A DNA stretch of 64,000 nucleotides from Verrucomicrobiota bacterium (GCA_014860005.1 JACZKP010000206.1:34647-98646); one strand, 5' to 3'. Shown: positions 26,628 to 35,963, counted from the stretch's first letter. The notes: generated by a model from the letters alone, not told the origin. Program-made: numbers and translations.

Positions 26628-27872
26628 TCACTCAAAGCGCAAGTAGATCGCTTTCAAATACTCCGCCTCCTTGAACGTGGCGGGATGATCCGGTGCGTGA
26701 CGGGTGGTACGCAGTTCCTGAAATTTCTGACCCGATGTTACCGCCGCCTGACGCACGACGCGGAAGAATTCATCTGCCGTGACCTGTGCCGAACACGAGC
26801 ACGCCACCAGGATACCGTCGGCGGCCAAATGCGACATCCCTGATCGCGCCAGTTTGGTGTATGCCCGGATTGCGCCCGCCCGCTCTGTCGCGCGCTTCGC
26901 CAGGGAAGGCGGATCGAGCACGATGAGATCGAACTTCCGCCCCGTATTTCCGGCCAACCAGTCAAATGCGTCGGCCTGCACGAGTTCATGCCGGCAGTTG
27001 GCGACGGCGGGTATGTTGTTATTGAGGCTGAAATTCCTTTTCGCGGCGGCGAGTGCGTGGGCGCTGATATCCAGGTCGGTGACCGACGTTGCCCCGCCGC
27101 GCGCCGCGTAGAGCGAAAAGCCGCCGGAGAAACTGAAGGCGTTCAACACAGTGCGCCCGCGCGCGAGTGTTTCCACAATTCGCCGGTTCTCTCGTTGATC
27201 CAAAAAGAAACCCGTCTTCTGACCGCGCCGGACCTCGGCCTCGAAGCGCAGCCCGCTTTCAAGAAACACCTGGCCGGCCTCCGGCTTGTTGCTAGGCACG
27301 ACCATTCCGTCTTCCAGTTTTGCTCGCGCCGCCTCGGGACCGATGTTCCGACTCAACCGCAACACGAGCCGCTCCGGATTCAAGCGCGCCTGGATGAGTT
27401 CACGTGTCGCTTCCCACCGCGCCAGCCAGGCCGCCGTATAAACCTTCAACACCAACGTCGTGTCGTAGCGATCCATTACCAGGCCCGGCCAGCCGTCGCT
27501 CTCGCCATTGATGAGCCGATAGCCCGTCGTCAGCGCGTCGAACAAACCGTCCCGCCGCCGCACTGCGGCTGCCAATCGCTCCTCCCAGAACGCCGTGTCA
27601 ATGGGGCGCGGTTTACCCGTATGCACTACGCGCACGCGAATGGGCGAACGCGGATCAAACAGACCGACGGCCAGAAACTTGTTTTTGCGATCGTAGATCA
27701 CCGCGAGTTCTCCCGCCAGGCCGTCCCGGTTCTGCGTGCGCACACTGTCGGCAAACACCCACGGATGGCCCCCGCGGATGTGACTCTCCGCCGCCGCTGT
27801 GAGGCGCAGACGCAACGCGGTAGCTTTGCAGCTCGCTGCACACCGTGATTTCACGGTTGAGGTGTGTTGCAT
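26628..27872 (-). CDS. Class I SAM-dependent rRNA methyltransferase, RlmI-like
   Basis: This is a probable 23S rRNA (cytosine-5) methyltransferase. An N-terminal PUA domain ([10 protein letters not shown], then [16 protein letters not shown]) is followed by an RlmI middle domain and a Rossmann methyltransferase domain. The latter carries [33 protein letters not shown] (SAM motif I), [15 protein letters not shown], and [12 protein letters not shown] (motif IV; RlmI proteins carry the same DPP). The late Cys motif [10 protein letters not shown] matches the family. I chose ATG 27872 because an AGG lies five bases upstream; ATG 27908 would add 12 residues of low conservation. Confidence 0.88.
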   Translation of the reverse strand: MQHTSTVKSRCAASCKATALRLRLTAAAESHIRGGHPWVFADSVRTQNRDGLAGELAVIYDRKNKFLAVGLFDPRSPIRVRVVHTGKPRPIDTAFWEERLAAAVRRRDGLFDALTTGYRLINGESDGWPGLVMDRYDTTLVLKVYTAAWLARWEATRELIQARLNPERLVLRLSRNIGPEAARAKLEDGMVVPSNKPEAGQVFLESGLRFEAEVRRGQKTGFFLDQRENRRIVETLARGRTVLNAFSFSGGFSLYAARGGATSVTDLDISAHALAAAKRNFSLNNNIPAVANCRHELVQADAFDWLAGNTGRKFDLIVLDPPSLAKRATERAGAIRAYTKLARSGMSHLAADGILVACSCSAQVTADEFFRVVRQAAVTSGQKFQELRTTRHAPDHPATFKEAEYLKAIYLRFE

Positions 27873-28128
27873 TTCAGCCTTTACCGTTTCTTTCGCGATT
27901 GCACCCATCGTTCACGCACGTTCGGTTTAGCAGGTCTGGTGTTCCCGCGCGATCACACGCGTATCGGCAGGGCCAGTTTGCTGCCGCTGGCGCACACCCT
28001 GACCTGCTTTGAGCGAAATGGAGAGCAGATTCGATAATCCTCCAAGCGCGGAATTGCGGAACAGTTTGGGGGGTTAAAGAGTGCGGAAATGTTTTCCACG
28101 ACACACGGTACATGCGTAGAGTGGCGTC

Positions 28129-28770
28129 ATGCTCAAAATTGTGGCGGCGGCGTTCGTGTTTCTTGGCGGATTCGCGATCATGGTGCTGGAGATTGCCGGA
28201 GCGCGGTATCTGGCCAAAGATTTCGGCGGGTCCTTTTACATCTGGATCAGCCAGATTGGCGTGATCTTGATCGCGCTGGCACTGGGCTATGCCATTGGCG
28301 GCGCGCTGGCGGATCGCTTCAAGCGGGCGGCATTTCTCGCGCCGCCCCTGGCGGTTGCCGGGTTGTTCACTCTGCTCATCCCAAACTTCACCCCGCCACT
28401 GCTCAAAGCCATCGTGATGCGACATCCGCTGGACCGGGAGATTCCGGCCTTCTGGCAAAAACTGGATCCGGCGCTGGGCAGCACGTTGGTGTTCTTCCTG
28501 CCGTGCTTCGTGCTGGCGATTCTCTCGCCGTACATGATCCGTCTGGCCGCGCGGCAACTCGAACAAGTGGGAACCATCAGCGGATTGATTTATGCGTGCA
28601 GCACCGTCGGCAGCATCTTCGGCGTCTTCGTGTCGGGCTACGTGCTGATTGATTTGCTGGGCCTGTCAGCCATCTTTCGGGCGACCGGTGGACTGATTCT
28701 ACTGCTCGCGGCGGTGAGCTTGCTGATGGACCGCTGGATGGGCAAAGCCCTCGAACCGCCAAAAAGTTGA
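28129..28770 (+). CDS. Integral membrane protein, N-terminal half of a fused MFS/spermidine-synthase family
   Basis: The 213-residue protein has five or six membrane helices: AFVFLGGFAIMVLEIAGARYL at the start, IWISQIGVILIALALGYAIGGALAD, PPLAVAGLFTLLIPNF, STLVFFLPCFVLAILSPYMIRLAA, TVGSIFGVFVSGYVLIDLLG, and a last helix at LILLLAAVSLLM. The opening G-x-x-x-M-V-L-E-[IL]-x-G-x-R motif and the G-Y-x-x-G-G-x-x-A-D motif are typical of the membrane part of fused MFS/spermidine synthase proteins. The catalytic half is a separate downstream gene. The transport or enzyme role is unproven. Confidence 0.8.
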   Translation: MLKIVAAAFVFLGGFAIMVLEIAGARYLAKDFGGSFYIWISQIGVILIALALGYAIGGALADRFKRAAFLAPPLAVAGLFTLLIPNFTPPLLKAIVMRHPLDREIPAFWQKLDPALGSTLVFFLPCFVLAILSPYMIRLAARQLEQVGTISGLIYACSTVGSIFGVFVSGYVLIDLLGLSAIFRATGGLILLLAAVSLLMDRWMGKALEPPKS

Positions 28771-28817
28771 AACCTGGCATGGCCAGCCGCCGCCGAAACG
28801 TTACCCTGCCCCCTGTC

Positions 28818-29741
28818 ATGAAGAAATTCTGTCTGAAGATCGCCCTGTTTCTGGCGGCGTTTTCGGTTTGTGCCGGACCCCTCCCAGCCGCAGTGGTTTT
28901 TGAAGCTCATTCGCCCTATCACCACGTCCAGGTGCTCGATGAGCGCGGCACCCGCACGTTGAGTTTTAACGGGACGCAGGAAACGCGCATGTCGCTGACC
29001 GATCCGTTGCAGGGCCATTTCGAGTACACCGAATTCTTCCATGTTCCGTGGGTGTGGAATCGGGATATCAAGCGAGTGCTGGCGCTGGGACTTGGCGGTG
29101 GGAGCATTCAGCGGGCATACCAGCACTACTACACCAACGTAATGCTCGAGTCCGTGGAAATGGACCCGGTGGTCATCCAAGTGGCGAAGGAATATTTTCA
29201 CGTGAAGGAGTCCCCCACCCACAAGATTCACCATCATGACGGCCGGACGTTTCTCCAACGTGGCAGGGAGGCGTATGACGTCATTCTCGTGGATGCGTAC
29301 ACCAGTTCGCGCTACGGGTCGTCCATTCCGCCGCATCTGGTCACGCGGGAGTTTTTCGCCCAAGCCAGCGTGCGGTTAAGCACGAACGGCGTGCTGGCCT
29401 ACAATGTGATCGGGCAGTTGCAGGGCGGCCGGGCGGATATCATCGGCGCGCTGTACCGCACGATGAAGGAAGTTTTCCCGCACGTGTATCTGTTTCCAGC
29501 CAGCTCAAGTTTGAACGTGGTAATGGTGGCCACGAAATCGGCCGCGCCCTACGATTATGCCCGCGTTCAACGGGACGGGGCGGAATTGATTCGCAGCGGC
29601 AAGGTGAAGCTCCCCACTTTCGCCACGCGCTTGCGGGCGTTTCAAGACGCGCCGCCGCGCAACGCGGCCATTTCACCCGTGCTGACCGACGACCGCGCGC
29701 CGGTGGAGAGCCTCATGCGGGGCACGGGATTCTCCAACTGA
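28818..29741 (+). CDS. Spermidine-synthase-like protein with an N-terminal signal-like segment
   Basis: The 307-residue product carries the spermidine-synthase/methyltransferase fold: LGLGGGSIQRAY (nucleotide-binding glycine loop), ESVEMDPVVIQVAKEYF (acidic residue after strand 2) and VILVDAYTSSRYG. It lacks a clear match to the full polyamine-binding signature, so its product may not be a polyamine. The first 25 residues (MKKFCLKIALFLAAFSVCAGPLP) look like a signal peptide or single membrane anchor. ATG 28818 is preferred; TTG 28767 overlaps the upstream gene, and ATG 28779 is also in frame. It forms an operon with the membrane half at 28129. Confidence 0.75.
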   Translation: MKKFCLKIALFLAAFSVCAGPLPAAVVFEAHSPYHHVQVLDERGTRTLSFNGTQETRMSLTDPLQGHFEYTEFFHVPWVWNRDIKRVLALGLGGGSIQRAYQHYYTNVMLESVEMDPVVIQVAKEYFHVKESPTHKIHHHDGRTFLQRGREAYDVILVDAYTSSRYGSSIPPHLVTREFFAQASVRLSTNGVLAYNVIGQLQGGRADIIGALYRTMKEVFPHVYLFPASSSLNVVMVATKSAAPYDYARVQRDGAELIRSGKVKLPTFATRLRAFQDAPPRNAAISPVLTDDRAPVESLMRGTGFSN

Positions 29742-29766
29742 GAAATCGCGCCGCGCAAACGCCGAC

Positions 29767-30351
29767 TCATCCGCCGATACCGGCGTATTCCTCGTCCACC
29801 TTGAGGTCCATGCCCATGAGCACATATCCGTGCGGCACAGCTTTCATGTCCAGGACGTAGTCGTCGAGGCGCATGAGGTGGTGAAAACCCAGGTCTTCCA
29901 GCGCGCGGATGGCGACCTTGCGCTCGGCGTTTAATTCGGCTTCCAGTTTGCGCAAACCGGCGTACCGGGCGACTTCGACCAGTTGCGCGACCAGGATTTT
30001 GGCCACATCCCGCCCACGGTATTGGGGATGGGTCAGCACGGTGATCAAGCCGATGTGCCGTTTCCAGCCGCCGCCGCGCTGGTGGAGCGTGGCTTCGCCG
30101 ATGATTTTCTGTCCGTGCAGCATCAGCAGCGGCAGATTGCGCTCGAAGTCGGGCTGACGGCACCACTGCCGGAACAGCGTGCGATCTGTGATGGGTTGTT
30201 TGATAAACAGGCGTTCCTCCTCCGGCACGGAGAGGAAGAACTTTTGCAGGCGAATATCATCGCGCCGCTGCAGGGGCCGCACGACAGTTTCGGTGCCGTC
30301 ACGGAGTTTCAAGTGTATGGGATATTTATCCAGCGCGTCTTCCAGTAACAT
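29767..30351 (-). CDS. GNAT family N-acetyltransferase
   Basis: The 194-residue protein has a GNAT fold: VRPLQRRDDIRLQKFFLSVP at the start, a beta-bulge strand IGLITVLTHPQYRGRDVAKIL (motif A; the Q-x-x-G-R-x-x-A acetyl-CoA-binding loop reads QYRGRDVA), then KLEAELNAERKVAIRALEDLGF (motif B). The terminal part, LDDYVLDMKAVPHGYVLMGM, resembles the acetyltransferase domain found next to acyl-CoA synthetase modules. The substrate is unknown. It is monocistronic, convergent with the spermidine-synthase-like gene. Confidence 0.82.
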   Translation of the reverse strand: MLLEDALDKYPIHLKLRDGTETVVRPLQRRDDIRLQKFFLSVPEEERLFIKQPITDRTLFRQWCRQPDFERNLPLLMLHGQKIIGEATLHQRGGGWKRHIGLITVLTHPQYRGRDVAKILVAQLVEVARYAGLRKLEAELNAERKVAIRALEDLGFHHLMRLDDYVLDMKAVPHGYVLMGMDLKVDEEYAGIGG

Positions 30352-30413
30352 AGTTGCCCTCAGTTTTCGTTTGATTTACCCAAGACTCTCCGGTGCGAGC
30401 AGCTTCAATTCCC

Positions 30414-31418
30414 TCAAAGCCGGCCGGCGGTGTAATCCTGGTAGCGTTCGGCCACCCGGCCGGATTTCACGTCACCTTTGTGAATCAACACACCCACCCG
30501 GGTTGCTATGGATTCGCCTTGTTTGAGCGTGAAAGGTTTGCCGCTTCTGGCCTCCACGCGGCGCGGGCCGATGCAGCCGTAATCCCGCGTGAGCCAGGTG
30601 TGCGGATGATCGTTGGCCGGATGGCTGAACATCGCCAGACCTTCCGCGTCCGCAGCGCCCGTGCGCGAAAAATCCAGCCACTTGGCCGGCTTCAAATTTG
30701 TTTCGGCCTGGCCGGTTTGACCTTCGGAATTGACGATGATACCGCCACCGGTGGTATTGAAATCATCGTTCAAGCGAATGAACGGCCAGGCGTAATGGAC
30801 TGCGTCGCTGCGAAACGTCACCTCCCCATGGCTCGCCGTCAATTTGAAGCGCAGATCCAGAAAATACTCGCCAGCTCCCAGCGCCACGATGCGGAGGTCG
30901 CGCGCCTCGTCGAGGACGGGGATTTTGCCTTCGTCCATTTCCCACAGGAGTTTCATGCCGATGGCGGCTTCTTGAGTCCCGCTGCTCTGCGGAGTGAAAT
31001 CAACGTGCCGGACCCGGTCACGGAAGGGTGGTTGGGGTTTCTTGCGATCACCAACGCCGCTGTACAACGCATTATAGAAAGATGCCTGCCGCTGGCCGGC
31101 CAGTTGCACAGTGTCAGCAAACCAAAATGACCGATGGTGCGGAAAGGGTTCGGTTTGTTGCACGGTCATGGATTTGCCGCTTGGGCTGCGAACCGGATAG
31201 AAGTGCGGCAGGTCAACTTCTTTGCCGTAGCAATAGACCAACGCCTCTTGGCCGCTGATCAATATCTGCAACTGCCCTTTCTCGTCGTTGCGCTTGAATT
31301 CAACGGCTTTCGCCGGCTCGGCCGACCACGCGATGGACACGGATCCACAAATAAACGCAATCGCCAGCAAAGCGCCACCGCTCTGCAAGGTTCGAGTCGC
31401 TCTGGAACAGGGTTCCAT
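30414..31418 (-). CDS. Exported DUF6807 (PmoA-like) family protein
   Basis: This is a 334-residue exported protein with a signal peptide at about 10-33 (LLAIAFICGSVSIAWSAEP). The beta-rich body contains DLPHFYPVRSPSGKSMTVQQ, PFPHHRSFWFAD (a His pair), LRFKLTASHGEVTF, FSHPANDHPHTWLTRDYG and a late KQGESIATRVGVLIHKG. These match the DUF6807 family, often mis-named methane oxygenase PmoA, which occurs with oxidoreductases in sugar-utilisation loci. No evidence points to methane oxidation. It lies 18 bases downstream of the Gfo/Idh/MocA gene in the same direction, so the two form a catabolic operon. Confidence 0.8.
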   Translation of the reverse strand: MEPCSRATRTLQSGGALLAIAFICGSVSIAWSAEPAKAVEFKRNDEKGQLQILISGQEALVYCYGKEVDLPHFYPVRSPSGKSMTVQQTEPFPHHRSFWFADTVQLAGQRQASFYNALYSGVGDRKKPQPPFRDRVRHVDFTPQSSGTQEAAIGMKLLWEMDEGKIPVLDEARDLRIVALGAGEYFLDLRFKLTASHGEVTFRSDAVHYAWPFIRLNDDFNTTGGGIIVNSEGQTGQAETNLKPAKWLDFSRTGAADAEGLAMFSHPANDHPHTWLTRDYGCIGPRRVEARSGKPFTLKQGESIATRVGVLIHKGDVKSGRVAERYQDYTAGRL

Positions 31419-31436
31419 CGTGGCTTGCCTTTGTCC

Positions 31437-32774
31437 TCAGATTTTGCCGGAGAAGTCCCAGGGTTTGCGCCGTTCGCGGTCAAGGTATTGGTTCGCGTCC
31501 TTGTCGCCAACGAACTCCTCTTTGACCGGATCCCAACGCAACTTACGACCGGCCCAGCGTGCGATATTGCCCAGGTGGCAGACCGTGGCCGAACGATGGC
31601 CCGTTTCGACGTCGGCCACCGGTTTGGCGCGCGTTTTGATGCAATCGAGCCAGTTCTTCATGTGGTTGTCGTTGAAGTCGGAAGGCCGTTTGCGCAACGC
31701 GTCAATGGCCAGCTCCTCGGGGTCGGATTCACAGACGCCGCGGTGGATGGTGACCTTGCCTTTTTCGCCGAAGAAAATCGCGCCGCCCATGCTCGCTCCG
31801 CCCGGTTCCATGACCACGCCGTTCGCGTAGCGGAAGAACACTTTCGGCTCCTGGCAGATTTTATCGCCGCGCACCTTGCTTTCAGGTTGCGTGTAGGTGG
31901 GCGGATCATACTTCGGGCCTTCGGTCCAGATTTCCACCGGGCCGCTTTCGTCCATGCCCAGCGCACATTGCACCTGGTCGTAACCGTGGGCGCCCCAGCC
32001 GGTCATTTCGCCGCCGGAGTATGGGCGGAAGGAGAGCCAGCCCGGATTCGCGCGCGGCAGGTAAAGGTCCTGGTGATAAGGCACGGGTTCAACCGGACCG
32101 CACCACATGTCCCAGTCGAGTTCCGCGGGCACGGGTTGCGCGGACAGGCGGCCTTCCCACGGACTTGGGTAATTGTGTGCGATAACCCGGGTAACTTTGC
32201 CGATGCCCCCGGAGCGAATCAGATTGCAGCCCGTGTAGTTCTGCCAGGTGGAACGTTGCTGGCTGCCCACTTGAAATACTCTTTTATACTTCCGCGCCGC
32301 CTGCGTGATCCAGCGTCCTTCGCGGATCGTGAGCGTCATGGGTTTCTCCGCATACACGTCCTTCTCCGCCTGACACGCCTGCACGCAGATCAACAGCCGC
32401 CAATGTTCCGGCGTTGCGGTGATAATGGCGTCCACGTCCTTGCGCTCCAGCAAACGACGATAGTCCTGGAACGGAACAGCGTTGTGTTTCGCGGCGGATT
32501 CGCGGGCGCGTTTCATATTCACATCGGCCACGGCGACATAGCGGGCGACGGGGAGTCGCATAATCTGCTGCAATAGTCCGCTCGCCTGCCGGCCAATGCC
32601 GATGATGCCAATGCCGATGCGGTCATTGGCGCCGGGCCGGCCAGCCGCCGCCAGCACGCCGGTGGGCAGGATTTGCGGCAGGGTAGTGCCCGCGAGCAGC
32701 AGGGCGCTGTTCTTCAAGAAACTTCGGCGTGAAAAGCCGGTTGATCCGATGGTGAATTCCTTGTTCGTTTTCAT
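31437..32774 (-). CDS. Tat-exported Gfo/Idh/MocA family oxidoreductase
   Basis: The 445-residue protein has a twin-arginine signal (SRRSFLKNSALLLAGTTLP, about 15-33) and a Rossmann domain with GIGIIGIGRQASGLLQQI (dinucleotide loop). ITATPEHWRLLICVQACQ and DVYAEKPMTL follow (the E-K-P motif of the family). The C-terminal alpha/beta domain includes GGEMTGWGAHGYDQVQ and a conserved HMKNWLDCIKTR. It probably oxidises a sugar or sugar derivative with bound NAD(P) in the periplasm, as inferred for other Tat-borne members. It is the first gene of an operon with the DUF6807 protein. Confidence 0.88.
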   Translation of the reverse strand: MKTNKEFTIGSTGFSRRSFLKNSALLLAGTTLPQILPTGVLAAAGRPGANDRIGIGIIGIGRQASGLLQQIMRLPVARYVAVADVNMKRARESAAKHNAVPFQDYRRLLERKDVDAIITATPEHWRLLICVQACQAEKDVYAEKPMTLTIREGRWITQAARKYKRVFQVGSQQRSTWQNYTGCNLIRSGGIGKVTRVIAHNYPSPWEGRLSAQPVPAELDWDMWCGPVEPVPYHQDLYLPRANPGWLSFRPYSGGEMTGWGAHGYDQVQCALGMDESGPVEIWTEGPKYDPPTYTQPESKVRGDKICQEPKVFFRYANGVVMEPGGASMGGAIFFGEKGKVTIHRGVCESDPEELAIDALRKRPSDFNDNHMKNWLDCIKTRAKPVADVETGHRSATVCHLGNIARWAGRKLRWDPVKEEFVGDKDANQYLDRERRKPWDFSGKI

Positions 32775-32879
32775 AGCAATAATGGTCGCCCGAAATTGGC
32801 CCCGACTTCGACGCCAGTTTGCGCCGGTGAATTCGGGATTCCAAGCAATAAATTATTGCCAATCTCGCCTGGAAAAGCT

Positions 32880-32911
32880 TGCCAGCCAAACTCTGCGTTC
32901 GACGGCTGGCA
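32880..32911. repeat. 8-bp inverted repeat upstream of copA
   Basis: TGCCAGCC at 32880-32887 and GGCTGGCA at 32904-32911 are perfectly complementary with a 16-base spacer, 36 bases before the copA start. It could be a hairpin in the leader or a regulator site. It does not match the CueR or CopY consensus. Confidence 0.4.
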
Positions 32912-32946
32912 GAATCCACCATAACCTCCCGCACTGTGCAAGCGGC

Positions 32947-35310
32947 ATGAGCCAACCTCCCACAACTTCCGCCGTCGAGAACACGCGCTCGGCCGTCAGC
33001 GAATTGCGCGTGGCCGGCATGACCTGCAACAACTGCGCCCGGCATGTGACCGAAGCCCTCCAGAGCGTCCCCGGGGTGCGTAGCGCATCCGTTTTGCTCG
33101 ACGCCGAACGCGCATCGGTACGCTGGACCGCCGGCACCGCGCCCGATATCGCGTCTTTGCTGGAGGCCGTCAAGCAGGCGGGTTTTGCAGCCAGAGTCAT
33201 TGAAGCGGCCTCTGGGCGTGACGAAAAGGAGGCACACGCCGGCTGGCATTTGAATTTGTGGCTTGGCGTAATTGCCACCCTCCCCTTGATGGCTGGCGAA
33301 TGGATTTTCAGTCTTGGGCTGAAGCCTTGGTTTCAGTGGTTTTCCTTTGCGCTGGCCGGCGTGGTGCAGGTGGTCGCGGGAGCGCAGTTCTATCGCGGCG
33401 CGTGGCGGCAACTCAAACTCGGTCGCTCAAACATGGATACACTGGTCGCGCTTGGTTCGAGCACCGCCTTCGGCTACAGCACTTGGGCCTTGTTGAGCGG
33501 GCAAGGCGGCCACGTTTACTTCATGGAGGCGGCGGCCATCATCACGCTCATTAGTGTCGGTCACTGGCTTGAAGCGCGCGTGAGCGAGCGAGCTTCCGGC
33601 GCGCTAAAGTCATTGCTGCAACTCGCCCCGCAGACCGCGCGTCGCCTTGGAACGCCGGTGTCCGACCCGGCTCGCTCCGGCTCGAGCTTCAATCTGCGCG
33701 ACGCAAAGTTCATCCCGTCCGCCGTCGTGCCGATTGTCGAAAGCGAGGTTCCCGTCGCCGAACTTAACTCCGGAGACCTGCTCGCGTTACGGCCCGGGGA
33801 CCGGGTACCGGTGGATGGCGTCGTGTTGGAAGGCGATTCCGCGGTGGATGAATCCATGCTCACCGGCGAATCGGTGCCCGTGGATAAATCATCCCAACAC
33901 AAAGTCTATGCCGGCACGGTGAATGTGAATGGCCGGCTCGTCATGCGCGTGACCGCCACGGGCGAAGCCACCGCGCTGGCCAATATCATTGCCGCAGTCC
34001 AGCGCGCCCAGACCAGCCGCGCCAACATCCAGCGCCTGGGCGACCGCGTCAGCAGCGTGTTCGTGCCGGTGGTGGTGCTGGTCGCGATTGCCGCCGGACT
34101 TTGGTGGGGATTTGCCCCCGACTCGGCGGACCAGGTTCACAACTGGTTCGCCCGGTTTCTGTGGCCCGCGCATCCGCCGAGAGGGCAGTTTGCCGCCGCG
34201 TTCATCATTGCCGCCGCCGTGCTCATCATTGCGTGTCCGTGTGCGATGGGATTGGCCACACCCGCCGCCATCATGGCCGGCGCCAACGCCGCCGCGCGAC
34301 GGGGCATTTTGATTCGCGACGGTGTGGCGCTGGAGAAAGCGGGCCGCGTCACAGCGGTGATTTTTGACAAGACCGGCACCCTGACCAGCGGCAAACCGGA
34401 AGTTGTCAGCATCTCCGAAGTTTATGCGCAACCGGATGAAGAGAGAATGTTGGCTGACCAGGTGAAAGCAACCGCCGCCGCCCTCGCACGGCATTCAACG
34501 CATCCACTGAGTCTGGCCGTGGGCAAAGTCGCAACAGCGGAAGCGAGATTCACGGATTGGCAGGAAGTCCGTGGTGCCGGCGTGCAAGGCAGACTCAATC
34601 TGCCAGGGGGTGAACCGCAAACGGCCCGGCTCGGTTCCGTACGCTGGCTGCAAGAGATCGGGGTGGACGTGTCGAGCGGAGACAGGTTCATCAGCGAATG
34701 GTCGGCCCAGGCGGCAACGATTGTGGGATTCGCGACCGGAACCTCTTTGCGCGTACTGTTCGCTGTGAAAGATGCGCTTAAGCCCGGCGCGGCGAAGGTT
34801 GTGGCGCAACTTCAGCGGCAGGGATTAAAGACCCACCTGCTCACGGGAGACAACCCGCTCACCGCATCAACCATCGCCCAACAAATTGGCATCGCCGGAG
34901 AGAACGTATTTGCCGAGGTGCGCCCGGAGCAAAAGGCGGAGTTTGTGAAGAGGCTTCAGCAACGCGGCGAGCGGGTCGCTTTCGTGGGGGACGGCATCAA
35001 TGACGCGCCCGCGCTGGAGCAGGCGGACCTCGGCATCGCCGTGAGCCGGGCGAGCGACGTGGCGCGCGAGGCGGCGGACATCATCTTGCTCAAGTCGGAA
35101 ATTGAAGCGGTGCCGGAGGCGCTCGGACTGGCGCGGGCCACGTTGCGCACGATTAAACAGAATTTGTTCTGGGCGTTCTTCTACAACGCACTGGGCGTGC
35201 CGCTGGCCGCGCTGGGATTTATGAGTCCCGTGCTCTGCGCCGCGGCCATGGGCTTCTCCGATCTGATCGTAATTGGCAATGCCTTGCGCCTGCGGTGGTG
35301 GCGGAGTTGA
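32947..35310 (+). CDS. copA: Copper-translocating P1B-type ATPase (CopA-like)
   Basis: This is an inner-membrane pump exporting monovalent copper. The N-terminal heavy-metal-binding domain has GMTCNNC (24-30). The ATPase motifs are TGES (306-309), the membrane CPC metal site (430-432), the phosphorylation motif DKTGT (474-478), HP (519-520), TGDN (633-636) and GDGIND (681-686). TM7 has YN (746-747) and TM8 has MGFSD (768-772), where CopA proteins usually have M-x-x-S-S. The actuator domain contains an extra stretch of roughly 30 residues (about 235-266). ATG 32947 gives 787 residues; the open frame extends upstream but is non-coding. It is convergent with the sigma/Spy-like module. Confidence 0.9.
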   Translation: MSQPPTTSAVENTRSAVSELRVAGMTCNNCARHVTEALQSVPGVRSASVLLDAERASVRWTAGTAPDIASLLEAVKQAGFAARVIEAASGRDEKEAHAGWHLNLWLGVIATLPLMAGEWIFSLGLKPWFQWFSFALAGVVQVVAGAQFYRGAWRQLKLGRSNMDTLVALGSSTAFGYSTWALLSGQGGHVYFMEAAAIITLISVGHWLEARVSERASGALKSLLQLAPQTARRLGTPVSDPARSGSSFNLRDAKFIPSAVVPIVESEVPVAELNSGDLLALRPGDRVPVDGVVLEGDSAVDESMLTGESVPVDKSSQHKVYAGTVNVNGRLVMRVTATGEATALANIIAAVQRAQTSRANIQRLGDRVSSVFVPVVVLVAIAAGLWWGFAPDSADQVHNWFARFLWPAHPPRGQFAAAFIIAAAVLIIACPCAMGLATPAAIMAGANAAARRGILIRDGVALEKAGRVTAVIFDKTGTLTSGKPEVVSISEVYAQPDEERMLADQVKATAAALARHSTHPLSLAVGKVATAEARFTDWQEVRGAGVQGRLNLPGGEPQTARLGSVRWLQEIGVDVSSGDRFISEWSAQAATIVGFATGTSLRVLFAVKDALKPGAAKVVAQLQRQGLKTHLLTGDNPLTASTIAQQIGIAGENVFAEVRPEQKAEFVKRLQQRGERVAFVGDGINDAPALEQADLGIAVSRASDVAREAADIILLKSEIEAVPEALGLARATLRTIKQNLFWAFFYNALGVPLAALGFMSPVLCAAAMGFSDLIVIGNALRLRWWRS

Positions 35311-35327
35311 TTCAGATTCGGTTACCG

Positions 35328-35346
35328 GCCGCCAGGACTCGGCGGC
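35328..35346. terminator. Weak hairpin between convergent copA and Spy-like gene
   Basis: GCCGCC (35328-35333) pairs with GGCGGC (35341-35346) across a 7-base loop. It sits 17 bases after the copA stop between convergent genes, where a terminator is expected, but has no T-tract. Confidence 0.3.
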
Positions 35347-35411
35347 GGAACATTATTTCGAACTGATCAGCCGAATTTGCAACGGCCTTCGAGTTTCTTC
35401 CAAGCTTCAAC

Positions 35412-35963
35412 TCAAAGGTTTCCTGGCTCTGAATTACGGGGCGGTGGGGCGGGTAAATCTTCGGGAGGCGATCCGTCCCGGGGCGTGCGTCGGCGTTCGG
35501 GTGGCGCAGTATCACCGGGGCGGCGCGTCGGACGCTGCCTCATCAATTCCTCGTAGCGCACCCTTTGTTCCGGGGTGAGCAACGCGCGAATCTGCTCCTT
35601 CGTTTCCTGCATCTCGCGGCGCAGTTGCGGCGCGAGGCCGTCCCAAAGCTCTTTGTTGCGCTGCTGGCCATCGGCAATGATTTTTCCGATGCGTTCGCGT
35701 TGTCCCGGGGTGAGGCGCAGTTCGTGGTTGAGTCGTTGCAGGAACTCCCGCTGCAAACCCTGAGCCTGCGGATTATTCGGATTCGGCAACCGTAGCTCGC
35801 GCGAACCGCCAGGAAAGTCGCCGCCGCGGAACTGATTCTCGCGCCGCGTGGAATCCGGCAGACGCTGGGCATCGTGGCTGGTGTAATTGACCAGCAAGCC
35901 GCCGGTGACAACCCCGGCAATAAATATTACCAGGGTGGCGAAGACTATTTTCCAGGTGTTCAC
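35412..35963 (-). CDS. Spy/CpxP-like membrane-anchored periplasmic protein
   Basis: The 183-residue protein has an N-terminal anchor or signal (IVFATLVIFIAGVVTGGLLV) and a helical periplasmic domain. That domain carries two L-T-P-x-Q repeats (LRLTPGQRERIGKII and ALLTPEQRVRYEELM), the signature of Spy, CpxP, ZraP and CnrX relatives. Those proteins act as periplasmic chaperones or metal-stress sensors. The tail is rich in Pro and Arg. Histidines are few (one in YTSHDA, one in LNHEL), so a CnrX-like metal site is not obvious. It is the last gene of a four-gene unit with the ECF sigma factor and overlaps the putative anti-sigma gene by four bases. Confidence 0.72.
   Translation of the reverse strand: MNTWKIVFATLVIFIAGVVTGGLLVNYTSHDAQRLPDSTRRENQFRGGDFPGGSRELRLPNPNNPQAQGLQREFLQRLNHELRLTPGQRERIGKIIADGQQRNKELWDGLAPQLRREMQETKEQIRALLTPEQRVRYEELMRQRPTRRPGDTAPPERRRTPRDGSPPEDLPAPPPRNSEPGNL

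Noticed and set aside
28129..29741. A frameshift splitting one fused MFS/spermidine-synthase gene.
   Set aside because: The second half has its own start with a signal-like segment and the first ends in a normal stop, so a real two-gene arrangement is more likely; it cannot be fully excluded by reading alone.
30414..31418. Methane monooxygenase subunit (the family name PmoA).
   Set aside because: The sequence has a signal peptide and DUF6807-type beta domain, with no copper-site or membrane helices of particulate methane monooxygenase.
32596..32946. An N-terminal extension of the copper ATPase in the same open frame.
   Set aside because: It overlaps the oxidoreductase gene and intergenic DNA; the metal-binding domain starts shortly after ATG 32947.
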